DNA from: JABGQS01 sp963674545
Lineage (GTDB): Bacteria > Bacillota > Clostridia > Christensenellales > SZUA-584
Direction: 5' to 3'
Assembly (NCBI GenBank): GCA_963674545.2
Contig: CAXXFB010000001.1
Location: 558,001-622,000, forward strand
Length of the DNA stretch: 64,000 bases
In this document: in pieces, positions 33,712-40,983 of the stretch
Position numbering within the stretch: position 1 is the stretch's first letter
Layout: the number at the start of each line of letters is the position of its first letter
Translations under genes and position numbers: made by a program
Notes under the pieces: generated by a model
The model's input: only the letters and a program-made list of their open reading frames with translations
Databases searched by the model: none
What the model was told of the DNA's origin: nothing

Positions 33712-35157
33712 TTAATCATTTTTATATTCAGCCAGAAGTTGTGCAACAACGACCTTTTCATCAAACGGATGCTTTACACCGTTTATCTCCTGATATGTTT
33801 CATGGCCTTTGCCTGCAAGTACTATTATATCATCCGGCCGTGCGTTTTCTATAGAATACTTTATCGCTTTTCTTCTGTTCTCTATACTGATATATTCACA
33901 TTTTGTTCTTTTCATGCCGGCTTCTATCGCTTCAATTATCAGGAATGGATCCTCGGATCTTGGATTGTCCGATGTTATTATAGCGAAATCGGCAAGGTTC
34001 CCGGCGATTTCTCCCATTATCGGACGTTTCTCTGCGTCCCTGTCGCCGCCACAGCCAAACACTGGAATAACTCTGCCACGGGCAAATTCCTTAACAGTCT
34101 TTAGTGTGTTCTCCAGACTATCCGGAGTGTGCGCATAGTCAAGTATTATAGTAAAAGGCAAATCTGCCGTATTCAAGACTTCAAACCTTCCGTCTACCCC
34201 AGGCATTGCTTCAAGACCGGTCTTGATGTTCTCAAGATTGCTGCCCAGCATCAAACAGGCTGTAGCTGCAGAAAGAGAATTGTAAACGCTGAATATACCG
34301 GGGATCTGTAAGCTTATTGGCACCATACCGCTACAACAGCACATATCATAGGTAACGCCTTTGGGTGTAATCTCAATATTCTTTGCATAAACATCTATTT
34401 GGTTCTTTATACCATATAGCTTAAACTCTCCATCTATTCCTTCCATCAGCATACTTGCGTACTTATCATCTGCATTCATAGCAGTTTTTAAAGACTGCCT
34501 GAATAATTTTTTCTTCGCTTCCGCATAGTTTCCTATTGTACTGTGAAAATCAAGATGATCCTGTGTTAGATTTGTAAACACCGAAACATCAAAAGTTATT
34601 CCTGCCACACGTTCCAGCACCAGTGAGTGCGATGATACTTCCATTACTACGTTCGTGCATTCTTCCTGTGCCATTTGTGCCAGAAGCGCAAAAAGGTCCG
34701 GCGATTCGGGCGTCGTCCTCTCCGTAGGTATTTCTTTTTTGCCTATCATATTGTGTATAGTTCCGATAAGTCCTGTCTTTTCGCCTGCCGTTTCAAGTAT
34801 GGACTTTATCATATATGTTGTCGTGGTTTTCCCGTTGGTGCCGGTTATACCTATAGTTGTCATTTTTTCATCCGGTCTGCCGTAAAACTCCCTCGACATA
34901 AGCGCCATCGCTCGTCTCGGGTTTTCAACGACTACCTGTGGTATATCAATGTCCAGTTCTCTGCTTACAACCAGCGCAGCAGCTCCGTTATCTACTGCAT
35001 CTTTCGCATACTTGTGACCGTCTGTTTTATATCCCGGTATGCAGAAAAAGAGCGCACCTTTACTGACTTTTCTTGAATCGTACGCTACGCTTGATATCTC
35101 TGTTCGGCTATCGCCGTTTATATTCATTTCCTCTGTGCATAGGTCTGCTAGTTTCAA
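33712..35157 (-). CDS. murE: UDP-MurNAc-tripeptide synthetase, meso-DAP type
   Basis: 481 residues from a TTG at 35157, which has a perfect AGGAGG 7 nt upstream; the frame remains open to 35232 but the extra residues do not fit the family. The ATP site is GTNGKTTTTY, and the carbamylated-Lys and His region is TNLTQDHLDFH. The substrate-choosing motif is DNPRSEDP, the form associated with meso-diaminopimelate, not lysine. It adds the third residue of the stem peptide. It follows the SpoVD-like PBP gene. Confidence 0.95.
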   Translation of the reverse strand: MKLADLCTEEMNINGDSRTEISSVAYDSRKVSKGALFFCIPGYKTDGHKYAKDAVDNGAAALVVSRELDIDIPQVVVENPRRAMALMSREFYGRPDEKMTTIGITGTNGKTTTTYMIKSILETAGEKTGLIGTIHNMIGKKEIPTERTTPESPDLFALLAQMAQEECTNVVMEVSSHSLVLERVAGITFDVSVFTNLTQDHLDFHSTIGNYAEAKKKLFRQSLKTAMNADDKYASMLMEGIDGEFKLYGIKNQIDVYAKNIEITPKGVTYDMCCCSGMVPISLQIPGIFSVYNSLSAATACLMLGSNLENIKTGLEAMPGVDGRFEVLNTADLPFTIILDYAHTPDSLENTLKTVKEFARGRVIPVFGCGGDRDAEKRPIMGEIAGNLADFAIITSDNPRSEDPFLIIEAIEAGMKRTKCEYISIENRRKAIKYSIENARPDDIIVLAGKGHETYQEINGVKHPFDEKVVVAQLLAEYKND

Positions 35158-35253
35158 ATGCCATCCTCCTGTTATTCGGACCGTTTCTAAAAGTGTGGTC
35201 CGCATACTATAATCCAGCCGATTATAACACAATATTATTCAAAATGCTATTAT

Positions 35254-37392
35254 TTAAGATGAAGCGAACTGAACGGTGATGCTTGTTCCCTCCTCTACAA
35301 CTGTTCCCGCCTGCGGGTTCTGTGATACAGCTGTACCACTTCCCTGTATAACCAGCTTCAAGTCATAATCCACAAGCTTTTCAGAAGCCTGCATGACCTC
35401 TAATCCGATAAGTTCGGGCACTATAAGCATACCTTCCATGTCCGTCTTCTCCGGCTTTGTATCCATGCTCAGCAGCACTACCGAGCCTTTCAGCACGATT
35501 TCGCCCGCTAAAGGCTCTTGGCTTTCAATGTTTCCCGTTCCATCAGCAATATACCGAAGCCCGGCTGTATCAAGCGCCGCTTTAGCTTCTTCCAGGCTCC
35601 TTCCGGTAATATCCGGCACATCTGCCATCGTCGGCTGCGCTGCTTCTGTCTCATCCTGCACTTCACCAAGATACTGCAGAGACTCATAGAGCACACTTTG
35701 CACATACGGAGCAGCTTTGGTTATCCCGAAGCTTTCCGGGCAGTCCGGCTCATCAACAATTATGAGTACAACAATCTCCGGATCGTCCGCAGGCGCAAAA
35801 CCCACAAACGAATCAAGATGGCTGCCTTCTATTATATTACCGTCGTCATCATACTTAGGAGAAATTCCTGCAATCCCGCCCACACAGTATCCTGGTATAT
35901 AGCATCCTTTCCCCAGCCCGTCGGATACAACACCTTCCAAAAGCTGACGCATTGCTGCAGAAGTTGTTTCGCTTATCGGCTGTGACACTGCTACCGGTTC
36001 ATATTCTTTTACTATATTCCCATCGCTGTCCTGCAGCGCTCTTACTATTTTCGGCTGAAATAAAAAACCGCCGTTAACCACTGCGCTGACTGAGGAAATC
36101 AATTGCAGTGGTGTTACGGCTATAGATTGCCCGACTGTCATGCGGGCGAGGTCACTTTTTTGCACATATTTTTCCGCCGTGACGTTTCCGTCCTGGTCGG
36201 CCGGGAATGTGATACCCGCAGGCTGTCCGAAACCAAAGTCGTATAAGTAATCATAAAACCTTTGTGTCCCAAGACTCAAACCCATTTCTATGAAAGCGGA
36301 GCTGCACATATTCTGTGCCGCCTCGTATATATCCTGTTCTCCGTGGCTATCAGGGTAAGCAAGGCACTTTATCTGCTGTCCCTGTATCATTCCATAGCCC
36401 TTGCAGTCAAAAACGCTGTTTGCATCTACAGCGCCGCTGTCCAGCGCACTTGCAGCTGTTATTGCTTCAAACATGCTGCCCGGTTCAAATTCACTGGTGA
36501 TAATGCTGTTGCGTGACTGGGCTGTCAGAGTTGCCATATCATCGTTTGGAATGTCGTTAAGGTCATAGTCCGGCAGGCATTCCATAGCCAGTATTTCGCC
36601 TGTATCCGGGTCTATTACTATTCCCCAGGCGCCTTTAGCATTTTCGTTGTCCATCGCTTCCTGCAATGATTTTTCAAGAAAGCTCTGTATCACTTCGTCC
36701 GCAGTCAGCACGACGTCGTATCCGTTCTCGGGAGCTATATAAAACTGCTCCGCCAGCGGAATCGCATTGCCTGCCACATCTGTTTCTGCAACTACTCTTC
36801 CCGGCTGTCCGGAAAGGTACTCATCATAGTACGCTTCTATCCCTTCAAGACCTACTCCATCTACATTCGTAAACCCAATAGTTTGTGTAAGGAACGCACT
36901 GTTCGGGTAATATCTTTTGGTCTCTACTGTAAAATATACGCCAGGCAGGCTCAGCTTTCTTAGTTCGTTTGCAGCATTGTCGCCTATCTGCCTTGCCAAC
37001 CATATCTCCTTCTTGCTGGTGTTTGTTGCCTTTTTCCTTACCGTCTCTTCATCCATCTCCAGCACTTGTGCAAGCTTGCTGATTATGGAGTCTACATTGC
37101 CCTGCTCAAGTATCTCAGGCCGGACAACGACTGTATATGCGTTTGCACTCTTTGCAAGCACGTTGCCGTTCCTGTCAAGTATGCTGCCACGCTCTGCAGC
37201 AACGGCAGAGTCTTTTGTCTGCTGAAGCAGCGCTTTTTCCTGGAGTTCCTCTCCTTGTGCAAAGACTACATATGCCATCTTCGCAGACAACCCTGCAAAC
37301 ATAACCAACACAGTAACCATTAACAAAAGAAGTCTCTTTTTTGATTTGCGTGTTGGCTGTGGCAACTTCTTTCTCCCCTTTTTATCTGCCAT
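35254..37392 (-). CDS. SpoVD/FtsI-like class B PBP with PASTA domains, transpeptidase motifs lost
   Basis: 712 residues. The architecture is that of SpoVD/PBP2x: a basic cytoplasmic start, a membrane helix (about 20-44), a pedestal domain with ERGSILDRNG and GLEGIEAYYD, a transpeptidase-fold domain (about 245-570) and two C-terminal PASTA repeats (about 590-645 and 652-712). The transpeptidase fold is well kept around the active site (WGIVIDPDTGEILAM, FEPGS, VGFAPADDPEIVV), but the catalytic residues are not: SxxK is SMFE (Ser306-Glu309), SxN is MCS (362-364) and KTG is IAG (507-509). It should be unable to acylate. It lies at the ftsI position between ftsL and murE and probably serves as a structural partner of FtsW (inference). 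Confidence 0.9.
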   Translation of the reverse strand: MADKKGRKKLPQPTRKSKKRLLLLMVTVLVMFAGLSAKMAYVVFAQGEELQEKALLQQTKDSAVAAERGSILDRNGNVLAKSANAYTVVVRPEILEQGNVDSIISKLAQVLEMDEETVRKKATNTSKKEIWLARQIGDNAANELRKLSLPGVYFTVETKRYYPNSAFLTQTIGFTNVDGVGLEGIEAYYDEYLSGQPGRVVAETDVAGNAIPLAEQFYIAPENGYDVVLTADEVIQSFLEKSLQEAMDNENAKGAWGIVIDPDTGEILAMECLPDYDLNDIPNDDMATLTAQSRNSIITSEFEPGSMFEAITAASALDSGAVDANSVFDCKGYGMIQGQQIKCLAYPDSHGEQDIYEAAQNMCSSAFIEMGLSLGTQRFYDYLYDFGFGQPAGITFPADQDGNVTAEKYVQKSDLARMTVGQSIAVTPLQLISSVSAVVNGGFLFQPKIVRALQDSDGNIVKEYEPVAVSQPISETTSAAMRQLLEGVVSDGLGKGCYIPGYCVGGIAGISPKYDDDGNIIEGSHLDSFVGFAPADDPEIVVLIIVDEPDCPESFGITKAAPYVQSVLYESLQYLGEVQDETEAAQPTMADVPDITGRSLEEAKAALDTAGLRYIADGTGNIESQEPLAGEIVLKGSVVLLSMDTKPEKTDMEGMLIVPELIGLEVMQASEKLVDYDLKLVIQGSGTAVSQNPQAGTVVEEGTSITVQFASS

Positions 37393-37837
37393 CCAGACTA
37401 ATCGTTATTTTCTGGCTCTGGTCAGGATATTTCATCCCAAGGTCTTCCTGTGCAGACAAGTGTACATAATCTATATCATCCTTTAGTTCAATATCTACTG
37501 CTAGGTTGTCTATCTTTGCTTCTATCGTCTCTAGCTGGCTTCTCATTTCGTTGTTCTGAGACCCGATCGTACATACTCCAGCATATCTAGAAACCAGCAG
37601 AACCAGTGCACTGAAAGCTATAAATAGCACTATGAGCGTAGAAGCAAGTCCGCTCTTGACTTTCGGTTTGCGTTTTGCCACCTGCTTTGCCTTAGCTGAA
37701 GGCTGCCGCACCTTTCTGTCCGCAAACCCGCTTCCGTAAACGACGTTGCCGTCTTTTTTTACAATTTTTTTCTGCGGCCTTAAAGGAAGCTCCTGCGGCT
37801 TTGGTTTATGATATGTCTTTGCCTGTACGCTCTGCAT
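37382..37837 (-). CDS. ftsL: FtsL-like septum protein
   Basis: 151 residues. A long basic cytoplasmic region (about 1-65, rich in Lys, Arg and Pro) precedes one membrane helix (about 66-85) and a periplasm-side coiled coil (QNNEMRSQLETIEAKIDNLAV) ending in LGMKYPDQSQKITI, the usual FtsL end. It pairs with FtsQ/DivIB and a DivIC/FtsB protein. Both ends overlap neighbours: its start lies inside rsmH and its end overlaps the PBP gene start. The cytoplasmic tail is longer than in most FtsL proteins. Confidence 0.85.
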   Translation of the reverse strand: MQSVQAKTYHKPKPQELPLRPQKKIVKKDGNVVYGSGFADRKVRQPSAKAKQVAKRKPKVKSGLASTLIVLFIAFSALVLLVSRYAGVCTIGSQNNEMRSQLETIEAKIDNLAVDIELKDDIDYVHLSAQEDLGMKYPDQSQKITISLDGR

Positions 37838-38780
37838 AGATGCCTCCCCGCCTCACTTCGAAAACACGCAGTTTTGCACTCCTGCTCCTCTGGTTCGCTT
37901 CTATCTCACTGCCGCTCGGCAGTATCGGTTTCTTTGTTATCACTTTCCCAAGCGGTTTTTTACCGCACACACATATCGGGAAATCCTTTGGGCACTCGCA
38001 AGGGTCTGCTAATCTTCTAAACTCCTGCTTAACTATCCTGTCTTCAAGAGAATGGAACGTTATCACTGCCAGCCTTGCTCCGTCGTTCATTACGCTGACA
38101 AAGTCGCCAAGTGCTGTCTTCAGTGCGTCTAGTTCACCGTTAACTTCTATCCTGAGTGCCTGAAAAGTCCTTCTCGCCGGGTGCGGTCCGTCTCTCCTTG
38201 CCGCCGCCGGCACTGCATTCTTGATCACTTCCACAAGTTCTCCGGTGGTTTCAATGGGCCGCTCTTCTCGCTGCTTTACAATAAATTCTGCTATCCTTGC
38301 AGCCCATTTTTCCTCACCGTAGTCCTTAAGAATCCTTGCAAGCTCATTTTGCGTATAGTTATTTACTATTTCCGCTGCGCTGGTCTTTTCTCTTATATCC
38401 ATGCGCATATCGAGCTTTGCATCCTGGTTATATGAAAAACCCCTTTTACATTGGTCAAGCTGGAACGAGCTCACCCCCAAATCGAGCACCGCTCCGTCTA
38501 TACCTTCTATATCCAGAGACCTCACAATCTCTTTGATATTCCTAAAATCATCGTGTATGAAAACCGTTTGATCCTCATACTCTTTAAGCCTTTCCTTCGC
38601 TCTTCCAAGAGCATAATCATCTTTGTCGATGCCTATGAGCTTTCCGTCAGGCGCTATCCTTTTCAATATCTGCAGCGAATGGCCCCCGCCTCCGAGTGTT
38701 CCGTCCGCTATTATCATCCCGGGCTTTAGATTTAACGCATCAATTGTCTCTTCCAGCAATACAGTTGTGTGTGCCATCAT
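37806..38780 (-). CDS. rsmH: 16S rRNA (cytosine-1402-N4)-methyltransferase RsmH
   Basis: 324 residues. AdoMet motifs ADGTLGGGGHS and GIDKDDYAL, then AVLDLGVSSFQLD, GFSYNQDAKLDMRMD and the late CECPKDFPICVCG loop are all typical. It methylates C1402 in the ribosomal P site. Two tandem ATGs at 38780 and 38777 overlap the mraZ stop. It is the second gene of the dcw cluster, as is standard. Confidence 0.96.
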   Translation of the reverse strand: MMAHTTVLLEETIDALNLKPGMIIADGTLGGGGHSLQILKRIAPDGKLIGIDKDDYALGRAKERLKEYEDQTVFIHDDFRNIKEIVRSLDIEGIDGAVLDLGVSSFQLDQCKRGFSYNQDAKLDMRMDIREKTSAAEIVNNYTQNELARILKDYGEEKWAARIAEFIVKQREERPIETTGELVEVIKNAVPAAARRDGPHPARRTFQALRIEVNGELDALKTALGDFVSVMNDGARLAVITFHSLEDRIVKQEFRRLADPCECPKDFPICVCGKKPLGKVITKKPILPSGSEIEANQRSRSAKLRVFEVRRGGIYAERTGKDIS

Positions 38781-39211
38781 TAAACACCGAAAGGTTCAAG
38801 ATTCGCCATTGTATCGTTGTCGTCAAACTCATCTTCAAATCCATGCCATTTGTCTTTTGCAAATATCTCAGCTATTTTATTTAAACCTATTGTTACTACT
38901 TCCTTATCTATTCCAACCTTTTCACGAAGATGAGCCGGAAGAAGCACTCTTCCCTGTTTGTCCGGTTCACACTTGACAGCGTTAGAGAATATCATCCTTA
39001 TACTGCGCTGTGCTTTTAGTGCAGACTGAGGTATTTGGTTGAGCTTTTCCGAAAATGCGTCCCATTCTTCTTTGGGATATACGCTTAAGCATTCAGAAGA
39101 CAGGCAAGTGATAAAGAACGGTTCGCCAAGCTCCATCCTCATTTTGGATGGAATCGCGAGGCGACCTTTTTCATCTACGTTATGTTCATATTTGCCGGTC
39201 AGTATGCCCAC
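38780..39211 (-). CDS. mraZ: Transcriptional regulator MraZ
   Basis: 143 residues from a GTG start. Two SpoVT/AbrB-like half-domains are visible: GKYEHNVDEKGRLAIPSKMR at the N-terminus, and DKQGRVLLPAHLREKVGI in the middle. MraZ binds direct repeats in its own leader and adjusts expression of the cluster. Five such repeats lie 60-105 nt upstream. Confidence 0.95.
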   Translation of the reverse strand: MGILTGKYEHNVDEKGRLAIPSKMRMELGEPFFITCLSSECLSVYPKEEWDAFSEKLNQIPQSALKAQRSIRMIFSNAVKCEPDKQGRVLLPAHLREKVGIDKEVVTIGLNKIAEIFAKDKWHGFEDEFDDNDTMANLEPFGV

Positions 39212-39272
39212 CTTTGCCTAGGCCTCCGTCTGTCGTTGTGATACTGCCATATAGGGATTTTTAGTCATCAAC

Positions 39273-39317
39273 CACCATTTAGCTCCCTATCTCACCATAT
39301 ATACCCATTATTCCCCA
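39273..39317 (-). promoter_or_regulatory. MraZ-type operator: five 10-bp-spaced repeats
   Basis: On the minus strand pentamers TGGGG, TGGGT, TGGTG, GGGAG and TGGTG occur every 10 nt (39313-39317, 39303-39307, 39293-39297, 39283-39287, 39273-39277), each separated by 5 AT-rich bases. This is the known MraZ box pattern (TGGGN with N5 spacers), here with five units, the fourth degenerate. Confidence 0.85.
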
Positions 39318-39619
39318 CTCTTAAACATAGTATTCTCTCTTTTTTTATGATTTCCTTCTTTATTAAGCATAAATTTTAACAAAAAAATTAAATATGTATA
39401 GCAGTTATTCAAGCATACAATATATGGTGTAGAATACATATTCCTACGTATTTTTGTTCCACATAAAGCCGCTTTTTGTCCGTTTATACAGTAAAAACAG
39501 CTGACTAAATAATTGGACGGCAGTTGGTAATAAATATAGCTTTATTTTAGATATAAAACGCTTTTGCTGCGTCTTTTCGCCTCTTATCGGGCAACAGCAG
39601 TCAATTATCTGAAAATTTG
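39318..39619. other. AT-rich intergenic region between mraZ and rpsT
   Basis: No gene is visible on either strand. It should contain the dcw cluster promoter. Candidates on the minus strand are TGC-TATACA near 39395-39403 (extended -10) and TACTAT at 39329-39334 next to the MraZ repeats; neither has a convincing -35. I cannot decide between them. Confidence 0.5.
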
Positions 39620-39648
39620 TTGCAAAAGGGTACTCGTTATGTTAAAAT
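39620..39648 (+). promoter_or_regulatory. Sigma-A promoter of rpsT
   Basis: -35 TTGCAA (39620-39625), 17-nt spacer, -10 TAAAAT (39643-39648), about 48 nt before the TTG start. Confidence 0.7.
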
Positions 39649-39695
39649 ACACTTCGTCGTTAAAACGGCTTAAATGAAAGATGGAGGTAATACAC

Positions 39696-39959
39696 TTGCC
39701 AAATATTCAATCTGCAGAGAGACGTATGCGTGTTGAAACTAAGGCCAATCTTAGGAACCGTGTTATAAAAACAGAGCTCAAAACTCTTGCGAAGAAATTC
39801 GAAGCCGCTGTTGCCGAAGGTAACAAAGAAAAGGCCCAGGCTTTGTTTGCGGAATATACCGGTGCTCTTGACAAAGCAAGGATAAAAGGCACGCTGCATA
39901 AAAACAGCATCGACCGTAAAAAGGCACAGATAGCAAAGGCTATGAATACACTTTCATAA
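39696..39959 (+). CDS. rpsT: Small-subunit ribosomal protein S20
   Basis: 87 residues, exactly the family size, starting at a TTG 7 nt after GGAGGT; an in-frame ATG at 39681 overlaps that ribosome site and is not the start. The sequence PNIQSAERRMRVETKANLRN and the C-terminal HKNSIDRKKAQIAKAMN are typical S20. It binds 16S rRNA. It is one of few plus-strand genes and is monocistronic, divergent from the dcw cluster and convergent with holA. Confidence 0.95.
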   Translation: MPNIQSAERRMRVETKANLRNRVIKTELKTLAKKFEAAVAEGNKEKAQALFAEYTGALDKARIKGTLHKNSIDRKKAQIAKAMNTLS

Positions 39960-39979
39960 ACCGGCAGCGTCTAAACTCG

Positions 39980-40022
39980 GCCTGCATCCGGAGTAATTCG
40001 GATACGGGCTTATTAATTTTTA
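39980..40022 (+). terminator. Intrinsic terminator of rpsT
   Basis: GCCTG-ATCCG pairs with CGGAT-CGGGC (one internal mismatch, 8-nt loop) and is followed by TTATTAATTTTT. Confidence 0.75.
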
Positions 40023-40032
40023 AATAATAGTT

Positions 40033-40983
40033 TTAAAGCTTGTATATTTCGAAGAGCGTTCGTGGGAGCATTAGGTCTGAGTCCCCCCTGCCGCTCTTTT
40101 TTTGATAGTCAGTTTCACTAAGCATGCCGATTGCTTTTCTTATTTCTTTTGAAGTAAAGCCTCTGCACTCGCTCATGCGCTTGCTTACAATAAAGTCACT
40201 GGATTTGAGCACTCCTGCTATCCTGTTTGCAGAATAGCCAATGTCCATCATAGAACGCACTTTATACATTTCCCTGAAGTTGTATGCCAGCAGCCCCACA
40301 AGTGCTTCCGGGCTTTCTTCGCTCAATATCTCATTTAAAAGGCTTACTGCCTCGGCTGTTCTTTTTTGTATGAAAAGCCTGTGCAGTTCAAACGAGCTGT
40401 ATTCCAGCGTTCGCGAAACACACCGCTTTATATCCTCTTCAGTTATCTGACGGCCTTTTGCATACACGGCAAGCTTATCAACTTCGTTCTCAATGACGTA
40501 ATAATCGCATCCGGCGATTTCAACGATAAGTTCTGCCTGCTGTTTTTTCATTACAGCACCGGCTTTTTTCGCCTTTTCCATAGCAAAGCTTACGCAGGCA
40601 GGCGCTTTGGGTTCGGCGTTACTTATTACTTTTCCGAGCTTAGTCGCCCGTTTATACAGCGCCCTGCGTTTATCGGGCTCTCCTTCATAGCACATTATAA
40701 GCACGCTTGTTTCCGGTAACCTTTCCAGATAATCCGCAAGTTCCTTGCCGTCTTCTTTACTGCCCTTGCCCGAAAGAAGCCGGGTATCTTTTAATACAAC
40801 AAGACGCTTTTCCGACATAAAAGGCACACTGGAACAAGCATCAACGACCTCTCCTACCGCAGGCATATCACGGAACACCACAAAGTTGAGTTCCTCGTAC
40901 TCAATGTTCAGAGAGGCTTTGATTTCATCCAGATTCTTTTTAATCATGTAACCGTTGCCGGCAAGAAGGTATAAGTTATACAT
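40033..40983 (-). CDS. holA: DNA polymerase III delta subunit
   Basis: 316 residues. The start MYNLYLLAGNGYMIKKNLDEI corresponds to the degenerate P-loop of delta; the AAA+-like body and the C-terminal clamp-loader collar (about 205-316, with YSSFELHRLF and LVGLLAYNFREMYK) follow. It opens the beta clamp in the clamp-loader complex. Its ATG overlaps the comEC stop by 8 nt, the standard comEC-holA pairing in Bacillota. Confidence 0.92.
   Translation of the reverse strand: MYNLYLLAGNGYMIKKNLDEIKASLNIEYEELNFVVFRDMPAVGEVVDACSSVPFMSEKRLVVLKDTRLLSGKGSKEDGKELADYLERLPETSVLIMCYEGEPDKRRALYKRATKLGKVISNAEPKAPACVSFAMEKAKKAGAVMKKQQAELIVEIAGCDYYVIENEVDKLAVYAKGRQITEEDIKRCVSRTLEYSSFELHRLFIQKRTAEAVSLLNEILSEESPEALVGLLAYNFREMYKVRSMMDIGYSANRIAGVLKSSDFIVSKRMSECRGFTSKEIRKAIGMLSETDYQKKSGRGDSDLMLPRTLFEIYKL

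Noticed and set aside
35158..35232. A longer MurE starting at 35232
   Set aside because: The TTG at 35157 has a perfect AGGAGG at the right distance and fits the family N-terminus; the extra 25 residues do not.
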